A stretch of DNA of 6,862 bases from an uncultured Collinsella sp. (GTDB taxonomy: Bacteria > Actinomycetota > Coriobacteriia > Coriobacteriales > Coriobacteriaceae). The stretch is taken from positions 1 to 6,862 of the forward strand of contig CAADVS010000059.1 of NCBI GenBank assembly GCA_900752545.1. The letters are read 5' to 3'. The notes under the pieces are model-generated. The model saw only the letters and a program-made list of their open reading frames with translations, ran no database searches and was not told the origin of the DNA. Below are positions 1 through 6,740 of this stretch, in pieces; the stretch's first letter is position 1; each line of letters starts with the position of its first letter. A program made the position numbers and the translations under genes.

Positions 1-407
1 CAACACAGGCGAGTGATGCCGCGGCCAAGGCGGCGCAGGCGGCGAGTTGGAGCGCGCAGGCTGCCAATGCGGCGACGGCTCAGGTGACGGGTGCCGGTGC
101 GACCAGCGTGACTCCGGTGAAAGGTCCGTTCCAGTCGTTCCCGTATTGGGCTGTGTGCTGGCTGCTGTTCTTTTTGCTGATGTTCCTGTTTGGCGCCGGC
201 CCCTTTGCCGCACTGATCTTCTTTACGATTCCCATCTATCACTGGGTGGCGCGTGCGCTCGATGGTGATTGGGCGCGCGGGGATATTCAGGTTGGTCCGG
301 CACCGGCGGTCGCTATGACTAAGGGGAAGGACGTTTCCGCTTCGGTTGACGCTGACATGGCTGCCGCGGCCACCGCTGAGCCGATTGCCAAAGAGGGTGA
401 TGAATGA
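1..407 (+). CDS. C-terminal part of a membrane protein, family not recognised (5' end outside window)
   Basis: The reading frame is open from base 3 to the TGA at 405-407 and encodes 134 residues. The true start must lie to the left: the first in-frame start-like codon is a GTG at 84, which has no Shine-Dalgarno sequence before it. Residues 1-27 are Ala/Gln-rich and probably form a helical or disordered linker. Residues about 47-83 are strongly hydrophobic (motifs YWAVCWLLFFLLMF, then PFAALIFFTIPIY) and look like two closely spaced membrane segments or a hairpin. The last 45 residues are hydrophilic, rich in Ala, Asp and Lys, and ordered structure is unlikely. The stop overlaps the start of the DUF4097-type gene (ATGA), so the two are probably translationally coupled and belong to one operon. 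DUF4097 genes often follow PadR-type regulators and DUF1700 membrane proteins; that would fit this gene by position, but no DUF1700 motif can be seen in this fragment. Confidence 0.75.
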   Translation, partial: TQASDAAAKAAQAASWSAQAANAATAQVTGAGATSVTPVKGPFQSFPYWAVCWLLFFLLMFLFGAGPFAALIFFTIPIYHWVARALDGDWARGDIQVGPAPAVAMTKGKDVSASVDADMAAAATAEPIAKEGDE

Positions 408-1303
408 TGAAGCTTTCGCATGAATCCAAGGTACGCTTGGGTGTTGGCATCGGAGCGTTTGTGCTTATCATCGGGCTTGTCTTTGGTGCTTCGCAGCTAT
501 TGGCTCATTCCGATATGGTGCGTACGACCGGTATTCTATCTGGAGATTTGTCTGATTTTGACGATATGTTTGACGACGATGATCTCTTGGATAGCGGTAA
601 CTATTCCGCTCGGCCTCAGCAGCTTTCGAGCGAAACGTTTGATGCCGACGCGTTCCAATCGCTCGACTTGGACGTGACGTCGGGGACGGTCGAGGTTAAA
701 TGTGTCTCTGGCGGCCCGGTGCGTGTTATCGAAAGCGGTCGCGTTGCGAAGGGAACGTCTGCTTCTGATGCGGCTACCCGGAACCTTGCTGAGGTCAAGG
801 GCTCTACGCTCAAGATCAGTCAGTTCGACTACGATGATAAGCGCGCGATTGACCGCACAATTACCATTGAGCTGCCGCGAGATGTTGCGGATAACCTGGT
901 GGGCATTACGGCGAATGTAGGGTCGGGCGACCTGGCGGTCGCGGACATTGCGTGCCATGATCTGGTTATAACGTTGAATTCGGGAGACGTTGAGTTTACG
1001 GGCACCGTGACCGACACCCTGAATGCCGAGGTCGGTTCGGGCGACATGACGTTCGATCTCTACCAGGCGCCCGCGAAGTCGATGGACGTGAGTGTGGGCT
1101 CGGGTGATGTGGAGATGACGGTTCCGAACTCTACGGGCTTTAAGGCGAGCCTCACCTTGGGCAGCGGCGACTTCGAGAGCGATTTCCTTCCGCTTGACTA
1201 CGACGGCGAGACCATTTTGAATCTTGAATTCGATAATGGCGATAAGTCCGCCACGTATCGTTTTGAGGTTGGTTCGGGCGACATGTCATTTGATTCAGAG
1301 TGA
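404..1303 (+). CDS. Membrane-anchored DUF4097-type beta-strand repeat protein
   Basis: This 299-residue protein has a hydrophobic anchor at residues 11-34 after a short basic/polar N-terminus, so it is probably anchored with the rest outside the cell. Residues 47-63 form a very acidic linker with a run of four Asp. From about residue 85 to the end, short beta strands alternate with turns of the form G-S-G-D followed by a hydrophobic residue. The turn Gly lies at about residues 94, 175, 194, 213, 234, 255, 279 (NGD variant) and 292. The steps of 19-24 residues suggest a beta-solenoid or stacked-sheet fold, as in DUF4097 adhesin-like domains. Two ATG codons stand in tandem (404 and 407). The sequence GAGGG at 393-397, six bases before 404, supports the first. 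The gene overlaps the preceding one by 4 bases and is followed by a strong hairpin, so it is the last gene of its operon. The molecular function of the family is not established; a role in envelope sensing or assembly is inference only. Confidence 0.85.
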   Translation: MMKLSHESKVRLGVGIGAFVLIIGLVFGASQLLAHSDMVRTTGILSGDLSDFDDMFDDDDLLDSGNYSARPQQLSSETFDADAFQSLDLDVTSGTVEVKCVSGGPVRVIESGRVAKGTSASDAATRNLAEVKGSTLKISQFDYDDKRAIDRTITIELPRDVADNLVGITANVGSGDLAVADIACHDLVITLNSGDVEFTGTVTDTLNAEVGSGDMTFDLYQAPAKSMDVSVGSGDVEMTVPNSTGFKASLTLGSGDFESDFLPLDYDGETILNLEFDNGDKSATYRFEVGSGDMSFDSE

Positions 1304-1350
1304 CGGGCGGTTATCGAAGACTTATAAACCATAGCTGCGCTGTTTGATGG

Positions 1351-1390
1351 AGGCGCCGGAGCCGTGACGGGCTCCGGCGCCTTTGCCTTT
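1351..1390 (+). terminator. Intrinsic terminator-like hairpin after the DUF4097-type gene
   Basis: AGGCGCCGGAGCC (1351-1363) and its exact reverse complement GGCTCCGGCGCCT (1370-1382) form a 13-bp GC-rich stem around a 6-base loop. The following tract, TTGCCTTT, is T-rich but interrupted, so termination strength is uncertain. The hairpin lies 48 bases after the preceding stop and ends only 7 bases before the putative elp3 -10 box. Confidence 0.75.
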
Positions 1391-1401
1391 ACAATGGGGG
1401 C
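1390..1401 (+). promoter_or_regulatory. Putative -10 box of elp3, suggesting a leaderless transcript
   Basis: TACAAT at 1390-1395 matches the bacterial -10 consensus in five of six positions. It is followed by six bases and then the elp3 ATG at 1402, so a transcript starting at normal distance would begin at or next to the A of the start codon. No ribosome binding site is usefully spaced: the G-run 1396-1400 is one base from the ATG. No good -35 hexamer exists at 16-18 bp because that stretch lies in the terminator hairpin; GTGACG in its loop is at 20 bp. Leaderless messages are common in Actinomycetota, which makes this plausible. Confidence 0.5.
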
Positions 1402-3309
1402 ATGGAACAGATTATCTTGAACATACTTGAGGCCCTGCGTCGCGGCGAGACCGTGGACGACAAGGCGCTCGTCAAACTGATACATGCCGAGGCGCGCCGT
1501 GAGGGTGCCGACAAACGCGATTTGGCCAAGCGCCGTCTGCTGCCGTTCTACCAGCGGGTTAAACGTGAGGAGCCGGCTCGTTGGGCTGCGTGGAATGTCG
1601 ATACCGAGCTGGAACGTCGACTGCTGCAGGTGCTGCGTATGAAGCCTCGTCGCACGGCTTCGGGCGTGGCGACCATTACCGTCATTACCAAGCCCTGGCC
1701 ATGCTCGGGCGATTGCCTGTTTTGCCCCAATGACCTGCGCATGCCTAAAAGCTATCTGCACGCCGAGCCGGCGTGCGCCCGTGCGGAGCAAAACTGCTTT
1801 GACCCGTATCTGCAGGTGAGCGCTCGTCTGACCGCGCTTTCGCAGATGGGGCATGCGACCGACAAGATAGAGCTCATCGTGCTCGGTGGCACCTGGAGCG
1901 ACTATCCGCAAGGGTATCAAACGTGGTTTATGTCGGAGCTTTTCCGTGCGCTCAATGACGATGCCGTCGCCGGCGTGGCGGCAAACCCCATGTTGGCGCG
2001 TCCGGGCATCAGCCGTGCCGAGGCAGGGCGCCTGCTCGATGACGCTCCCGCCGATGCCCTGCCGCCGGTGGTAACAGAGCGCCGCGAGCGCTATCGGGCT
2101 GCCGGCATTGCGACAGACGAGGCTGAGCTTGCTGCCGGCGTTGCCGACGAGCAGGGGCGTGTGGATGCTGTCGTTGGTGGCTATAACCGCGCAGTGCGCC
2201 GTCTGTACGGCCCCGGTACGCCATGGGGCGAGGCTGCCGAGTGGCAGACGGCAACGATGGAGGAGCTTGAGCGTCAGCAGCGCATCAACGAGACGGCGAA
2301 GCATCGCGTGGTGGGGCTCGTTATCGAGACGCGCCCCGATGCCGTAACGCCGCAGGCCCTCACGCTCATCCGCCGCCTGGGTTGCACCAAGATTCAGATG
2401 GGTATTCAGAGTCTTGACCAGCATCTACTCGATATCAACGAGCGCCGCATTTCGGTGGCGCAGATCGAGCGGGCGTTTTCGCTCGCGCGCCTGTTTGGCT
2501 TTAAGATCCACGCGCACTTTATGCTCAACTTGCTGGGCGCCACGCCTGATGGGGACAAGTGCGACTACGAGCGCTTTATGACCGAGGGCGCCTTTATGCC
2601 CGACGAGGTCAAGGTCTACCCGTGCGCGCTCATCGAGGGCTCGCGTCTGGTGGGCTGTTACGAGCGTGGCGAGTGGCGCCCCTATACCGAGGACGAGCTG
2701 CTCGATGTGTTGGCCGACGACATCGTGGTGACGCCGGCGTTCTGCCGCATCAGCCGCATGATCCGCGACTTTAGCTCCGATGACATCATGGTGGGCAACA
2801 AGAAACCCAACCTGCGCCAGCTCGTTGAGAACCGCTTGGCTGCTTGGGGTGACGGTGCGACGGTGCGTGAGATTCGCTATCGCGAGATCAGCACGGCGGG
2901 CGCCGACCTGGACGAGTTGACCCTTGACGAGGAAGTGGCGTACGAGACGCCGGTGACGCACGAGCGCTTTTTGCAGTGGGTGACACCGCAGGGCAAAATC
3001 GCGGGCTTTTTGCGCCTGTCGCTGCCCGACCGCGCGTTTGTTGCCGCGCATGCGGACGAGTTGCCGACGGTGTCGGACGAGGCGATGATTCGCGAGGTTC
3101 ACGTGTATGGCATGGCGGCGCGCGTGGGCGATCAAGGCCAGGCGGCGCAGCATCACGGGTTAGGGCGTTTGCTCGTAGAACGTGCGTGCGAGATTGCCCG
3201 GGATGCGGGTTATGCGCGTATCAACGTGATTAGCGCGATTGGCACACGTGAGTACTATCGTCATCTTGGATTTTATGACCATGGCCTTTATCTGCAAAAG
3301 GAGCTCTAG
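1402..3309 (+). CDS. elp3: Elp3: tRNA uridine(34) carboxymethyl-forming radical SAM/GNAT enzyme
   Basis: This 635-residue protein has the full Elp3 layout. Elp3 enzymes use SAM radical chemistry to activate the methyl group of acetyl-CoA and attach it to C5 of wobble uridine 34 in tRNA, giving cm5U. The radical SAM cluster motif is C101-x3-C105-x2-C108, followed by PN and a conserved SYLH. Further Elp3 landmarks are KIELIVLGGTW (155-165), IETRPD (308-313), MGIQSLD (333-339), VKVYP (403-407), REIRYREI (489-496) and REVHVYG (564-570). The C-terminal GNAT domain (about 525-635) carries the acetyl-CoA loop QHHGLG (583-588) and GTREYYRHLGF (614-624). Relative to the eukaryotic enzyme (about 547 residues) there is a large extra segment at about 187-297. 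The ATG at 1402 is chosen because it follows a -10 box at leaderless spacing; the next in-frame ATG (residue 80) is too late. The next gene starts at the base after its TAG, so the two are coupled. Confidence 0.93.
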   Translation: MEQIILNILEALRRGETVDDKALVKLIHAEARREGADKRDLAKRRLLPFYQRVKREEPARWAAWNVDTELERRLLQVLRMKPRRTASGVATITVITKPWPCSGDCLFCPNDLRMPKSYLHAEPACARAEQNCFDPYLQVSARLTALSQMGHATDKIELIVLGGTWSDYPQGYQTWFMSELFRALNDDAVAGVAANPMLARPGISRAEAGRLLDDAPADALPPVVTERRERYRAAGIATDEAELAAGVADEQGRVDAVVGGYNRAVRRLYGPGTPWGEAAEWQTATMEELERQQRINETAKHRVVGLVIETRPDAVTPQALTLIRRLGCTKIQMGIQSLDQHLLDINERRISVAQIERAFSLARLFGFKIHAHFMLNLLGATPDGDKCDYERFMTEGAFMPDEVKVYPCALIEGSRLVGCYERGEWRPYTEDELLDVLADDIVVTPAFCRISRMIRDFSSDDIMVGNKKPNLRQLVENRLAAWGDGATVREIRYREISTAGADLDELTLDEEVAYETPVTHERFLQWVTPQGKIAGFLRLSLPDRAFVAAHADELPTVSDEAMIREVHVYGMAARVGDQGQAAQHHGLGRLLVERACEIARDAGYARINVISAIGTREYYRHLGFYDHGLYLQKEL

Positions 3310-4188
3310 ATGAACAAGCCGAGTGTTTCTGCCGGCGTCGTTGCCGGCGTTGCTCTGGGGGCCGCGGCGCTTGGCGCGGCCGCTGTCGCTGTCCGTGCTG
3401 CCTGTCTGCAGGTTGCGCGAACCCGCCATGGGTTGGCGCGTGTGAAACGCGTGCACGATGAGGGAGGCGACGAAGTCCGTGTATTGGTGCAAGGCGGCGT
3501 TTACCAAAGCGCAAGCTACGTTGGCGAGCGTTGGGCGGAGCCCGTCTTTGCGTACTATCGCGCGTTTGACGACGTGTTTGAGGCTGAGGACGCAATGCGT
3601 GATGCTTACGGGCATGGTATCGACCGTATGCTCATGCTGGGCGGCGGCGGGTTTGCCTATCCCAAGTTTGCACTGATGTCGCACGAGAGCTTGCGCATGG
3701 ACGTCATTGAGTACGATGCCGAGATTACGCGCCTGGCGCGCCGTTGGTTCTACCTGGACGAGCTGGAGCGCACGGTGGGCGATCGCCTGCGAGTGATTAC
3801 CGCTGAGGCTCGCTCGTATCTGGGCGTGACGAGCGTGGGTCATCGTCGCTACGACGTGGTCGTGAGCGATTGCTTTGGCGGTGCCGAGCCCGTACGCGAG
3901 CTGGCGACGGTTGAGGCATTGCGTTTGGTGCGAGGCAGCCTGAACCCCGGGGGCATCTATGTTGCCAATATCGTGAGTGCGAACAGGGGGAGCGACGTGA
4001 CGTTCCTGCGCGATTGCGTTGCCGCGGCACTCGAGGTATTCGCCCACGCCTGGGTGGTCCCATGCGGCGACGCGGAGTTCGGCGGCGAGGAAAACTACCT
4101 GCTCGTCGCCAGTGACGGCGATTATGCCTTTGCCGAAGCCGTGCCCTTCGACGCCGACTTCCTCGGCACCGTCCTTCACGACAAGTAA
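3310..4188 (+). CDS. Spermidine-synthase-like protein with SAM-binding Rossmann fold, N-terminal membrane anchor
   Basis: This 292-residue protein starts directly after the elp3 stop (TAGATG), with AAAAGGAG (3296-3303) six bases upstream as a strong ribosome binding site. Residues 7-28 form an Ala/Gly/Val-rich hydrophobic helix, probably a membrane anchor. The rest resembles the spermidine synthase/methyltransferase fold: a glycine loop MLMLGGGGFAYPK (107-119), the acidic end of strand 2 in DVIEYD (131-136), and YDVVVSDCFGG (181-191) at strand 4. It lacks the GGGDG signature and the D-(S/T)-(S/T)-D-P type motif expected of true aminopropyltransferases: the glycine loop reads GGGGF and the strand-4 motif reads SDCFGG. 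Polyamine synthesis is therefore unlikely, and a methyltransferase or a non-polyamine transferase is more likely. Coupling to elp3 suggests co-expression, but a shared pathway is inference. The C-terminal 45 residues (EENYLLVAS) fit the last strands of this fold. The gene ends 26 bases from the convergent helicase gene. Confidence 0.82.
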   Translation: MNKPSVSAGVVAGVALGAAALGAAAVAVRAACLQVARTRHGLARVKRVHDEGGDEVRVLVQGGVYQSASYVGERWAEPVFAYYRAFDDVFEAEDAMRDAYGHGIDRMLMLGGGGFAYPKFALMSHESLRMDVIEYDAEITRLARRWFYLDELERTVGDRLRVITAEARSYLGVTSVGHRRYDVVVSDCFGGAEPVRELATVEALRLVRGSLNPGGIYVANIVSANRGSDVTFLRDCVAAALEVFAHAWVVPCGDAEFGGEENYLLVASDGDYAFAEAVPFDADFLGTVLHDK

Positions 4189-4193
4189 GTCTC

Positions 4194-4212
4194 TCCGTCC
4201 CAAAAAGACGGG
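4194..4212. terminator. Weak hairpin between convergent genes
   Basis: TCCGTC (4194-4199) and GACGGG (4207-4212) can pair over 6 bp (one G-T wobble) around a 7-base loop containing AAAAA. It sits in the 26-base gap between the converging genes, where a shared terminator would be expected. The stem is short and no T-run follows on either strand (on the minus strand the T-run is in the loop), so the call is weak. Confidence 0.3.
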
Positions 4213-4214
4213 TC

Positions 4215-6659
4215 TTAGGCGTGGTCGCTCCAGCTGCGGACACGCTGCTTCATGCCCTCTATGTCGAGCACGCCTTCGGCAAAGCCCTTGCGCACGAGCT
4301 CTTCGGGAACAAACTCGTCGTAGCGGTCAAAATAAGGCACCTCGTCGGGATAGACGAGCTCGATGGGATCGAAGTCCTTCTCGGCCTCGGCGGCGAGCAC
4401 CTCAAAGAACGTCTCCTCGTCGGCCTTCATCTTAAACTGCATAAAGTACGGGCGTGATGGGTCGAGTCCGCGAAGGCCCAACTCCGCGGCACATTTAATC
4501 TTGAGCATGCGCTCGAGGGCCAAAAAGGCGTAGCTGCCCAGCCAGGGGAAGAGCACCCAGGTATCGCCGCCCAGGTTAATGAGCGGTTTAGTTCCCGCGC
4601 CCGAAATCTCGGCCGTATGACGAGCCTGCGCAAGGCGGGCCCGTGCGTTACCCATAAGGTACGGATACGCGGCGTGTTCGTTGAGCGCCTTGCGCATGCG
4701 CTCGAGTACGTGTGTATTGATGTCACCGGGACAGTCGCCAAAGTAGGCCGGCACCCGGCCCTTGACCTGCGTGGCAAAGACGGTATGACGCTTCCAGTCC
4801 ACTTCCTCGACAATCCAGCAGTGTCCGGCGATGGCGATGCGCTCACCGGGCGGTGGCGGATTGACGATCGTGCCCAACTCGGCCGACTCGCTGCGAACGG
4901 TGAACTCCTCGTTTTCCTGGAACACGGCGTAAAACTTAAAGTTGTTAATGATGCGCTCGCCCGCGAGGCCCACGATGAGCCCACCGCCCTCGGTGACCTG
5001 GATGTGGTCGATCTTGATGAGGTGGCGCAGCAGTACGCGATAGTCATCGGCCGAGACGCGGTGGAAATAGCTGAGCGTGAGCACGCGCTGGGCAAGTTCG
5101 GCAGGCGTGAGTTCGCCGGTGCTGGCGAGGGTCGACATGGTCTGGTGATAGAGCAGGCTGTAGGGGAGTCGATCGAGCTCGGGCGGCTCGACCCACTTTT
5201 CCTCGCGATAGAGTTGTACGAGCGCGATGCCCTGGAGGAGCTTCCAAGGTATCGTTTCAGGCATCATCGTGCGCGGCTCGGGCTCTTCCTCGCGCATGAC
5301 AAACCACATCTCGGGCGGAAGATCGCGGCGTCCCGTGCGCCCCATGCGCTGCAAAAAGGAGCTGACGGTAAACGGTGCATCGATCTGGAACGCGCGCTCC
5401 AGGCGACCGATATCAATGCCGAGCTCCAGCGTGGAGGTGGTGACGGTTGTCTGTGCCTGTTCCTCGTCGCGCATGAGCTCTTCTGCCGTCTCGCGTAGCG
5501 ATGCCGAGAGGTTGCCGTGATGGATAAGGAAGCGGTCGGGCTCGTGCCGGCTCTCGCAGTAGCTACGCAGCATGGAGCATACGGCCTCTGCCTCCTCGCG
5601 CGAGTTGGCAAAGACTAAGCACTTTCGGCCGCGCGTGTGCTCAAAGATATATCCCATGCCGGGGTCGGCGTTGTCTGGTGCTGTATCGGTGGGGTTGAGT
5701 AATGCCTGTTCGGGTGCTTGGGGGATGTCGACTTCGCCCTCGGGGGCCGAGGAAACTTGGCGGTCCTTGGGAGCGGCCTTGCCCTGTGCCCGCTCACGAC
5801 GTTGACGGCGCTCCTCTTGTGTGAGCTGTCCGCTGTGACGCATGTCTTGGGCGCCGGCGGGCAGTGCCGCGGATGCCGCCGCATCGATGCGCTCGCACGC
5901 AAGCACTTCGGCCTCTTGAGGACCTGTACCCATGAATCCCCGCTGCTGCGCCTGGGGGCCCGAGTTGTAGAAGTGCTCCATGGAGATGCGCCACACGCGG
6001 CGCGGTTCTTCAAAGCGGGGGATAACGCAGTCGCGCCCCGTTCCCTGTGAGAGAAAAGCGCCCGTGCGCTCGGGGTCGCCGATGGTAGCCGAAAGGCCAA
6101 TGCGGCGAGGCTGCACACCGGCCATGCGCGAGAGTCGCTCGATAAGGCAGAGCGTTTGCCCGCCACGGTCGCCGCGCATGAGCGAGTGGACCTCATCGAT
6201 GACCACGTAGCGCAGGTCGCAAAACATGCGCGGGATCGCCATGTGCTTATGGATTAAAAGCGCTTCGAGTGACTCGGGTGTAATCTGCAGGATGCCGCTC
6301 GGTTTTTTAATGAGCTTAGCCTTGTGCGACTGCGAGACATCGCCATGCCAGTGCCAGACAGGGATATCGGCCTCTTCGCAGAGGTCGTTGAGGCGGACGA
6401 ACTGATCATTGATGAGCGCTTTGAGGGGGCCGATGTAGAGGGCGCCCACGCTCGCGGGCGGGTTCTCCCAAAACTCGGTCAGGATGGGAAAGAAGGCTGC
6501 CTCGGTTTTGCCGGAAGCCGTGGATGCCGTCAAGAGCACATTATCTTGTGTGTTAAAGATGGCATCAGCTGCTGCAACCTGGATAGAGCGTAGACTCTCC
6601 CAATCGTGGGAGTAGATGAAGTCTTGGATAAACGGAGCATATCGGTCAAAGGCGTTCAC
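4215..6659 (-). CDS. Lhr-like DEAD/DEAH-box superfamily 2 helicase
   Basis: This 814-residue protein contains the ordered motifs of a superfamily 2 helicase. These are the Q-like region near residue 27, Walker A TASTASGKT (44-52, Lys51), motif Ib ITPES (126-130), Walker B DEVH (155-158), motif III SAT (190-192), motif V STLELGIDIG (409-418) and motif VI QRMGRTGRR (437-445). The following helical region and the segment 585-640, including AGHCWIVEEVDW and VPAYFGD, resemble the winged-helix and Lhr-specific parts of the Lhr family. Lhr proteins are ATP-driven 3'-5' translocases linked to DNA repair. The length fits the short Lhr-core form, not the about 1500-residue E. coli Lhr. Residues about 232-336, between the two RecA lobes, form a charged Gln/Arg/Ala/Pro-rich insertion that looks disordered. 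The start is the GTG at 6659, which has GGGGAGG four bases upstream; a TTG at 6701 would add 14 residues encoded largely by the leader and has no ribosome binding site. The gene is convergent with the spermidine-synthase-like gene. Confidence 0.9.
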   Translation of the reverse strand: MNAFDRYAPFIQDFIYSHDWESLRSIQVAAADAIFNTQDNVLLTASTASGKTEAAFFPILTEFWENPPASVGALYIGPLKALINDQFVRLNDLCEEADIPVWHWHGDVSQSHKAKLIKKPSGILQITPESLEALLIHKHMAIPRMFCDLRYVVIDEVHSLMRGDRGGQTLCLIERLSRMAGVQPRRIGLSATIGDPERTGAFLSQGTGRDCVIPRFEEPRRVWRISMEHFYNSGPQAQQRGFMGTGPQEAEVLACERIDAAASAALPAGAQDMRHSGQLTQEERRQRRERAQGKAAPKDRQVSSAPEGEVDIPQAPEQALLNPTDTAPDNADPGMGYIFEHTRGRKCLVFANSREEAEAVCSMLRSYCESRHEPDRFLIHHGNLSASLRETAEELMRDEEQAQTTVTTSTLELGIDIGRLERAFQIDAPFTVSSFLQRMGRTGRRDLPPEMWFVMREEEPEPRTMMPETIPWKLLQGIALVQLYREEKWVEPPELDRLPYSLLYHQTMSTLASTGELTPAELAQRVLTLSYFHRVSADDYRVLLRHLIKIDHIQVTEGGGLIVGLAGERIINNFKFYAVFQENEEFTVRSESAELGTIVNPPPPGERIAIAGHCWIVEEVDWKRHTVFATQVKGRVPAYFGDCPGDINTHVLERMRKALNEHAAYPYLMGNARARLAQARHTAEISGAGTKPLINLGGDTWVLFPWLGSYAFLALERMLKIKCAAELGLRGLDPSRPYFMQFKMKADEETFFEVLAAEAEKDFDPIELVYPDEVPYFDRYDEFVPEELVRKGFAEGVLDIEGMKQRVRSWSDHA

Positions 6660-6714
6660 GGGACCTCCCCTCAAATACGAACTTCTCAACGCGGCTGGCA
6701 ATGGTTTGCTGCAT
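6646..6714 (-). CDS. Possible 22-codon small ORF overlapping the helicase start
   Basis: The ATG at 6714-6712 has GAGG five bases upstream and opens a 22-residue frame (MQQTIASRVEKF, then VFEGRSRERL) that stops at 6648-6646, 14 bases inside the helicase gene in a different frame. It could be a leader peptide whose translation opens the helicase ribosome binding site. It could equally be chance, because this frame stays open all the way to the right window edge (72 codons). I recognise no family. The peptide is basic and mildly amphipathic, with no membrane segment. No convincing promoter is visible between the hairpin at 6741-6777 and this ORF. Confidence 0.25.
   Translation of the reverse strand: MQQTIASRVEKFVFEGRSRERL
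6664..6670 (-). promoter_or_regulatory. Ribosome binding site that decides the helicase start
   Basis: On the minus strand GGGGAGG lies four bases before GTG (6659-6657). It is the only good Shine-Dalgarno match near the 5' end of the helicase frame, so it argues for the GTG over the upstream TTG at 6701. The same bases also lie inside a small open frame that reads across the helicase start. Confidence 0.7.
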
Positions 6715-6740
6715 TACTGCCTCAGCGTTTGCCCAGATAA

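Noticed and set aside
84..407. GTG at 84 as the start of a complete 107-residue gene
   Set aside because: There is no Shine-Dalgarno sequence before it and the frame continues open to the left edge, so the gene is more likely truncated by the window.
3160..3162. Single TTA leucine codon exactly in the acetyl-CoA loop of Elp3 (Leu587)
   Set aside because: A rare-codon control like that of Streptomyces bldA came to mind, but one rare codon in an unrelated lineage is not evidence for regulation.
1198..4203. Three long minus-strand open frames lying end to end opposite elp3 and the spermidine-synthase-like gene
   Set aside because: They are in codon-aligned antisense phase and exist because TTA, CTA and TCA are nearly absent from the sense genes. 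Their translations are rich in His, Arg and Ala without any motif, while the plus strand carries clear families.
4617..5498. 293-codon plus-strand open frame inside the helicase gene
   Set aside because: It is antisense to the conserved helicase core in the codon-aligned phase and shows no family features. The stop-poor high-GC codon use explains it.
4215..6701. TTG at 6701 as helicase start
   Set aside because: It has no ribosome binding site, and its 14 extra residues are encoded by the leader that holds the strong GGGGAGG before the GTG at 6659.
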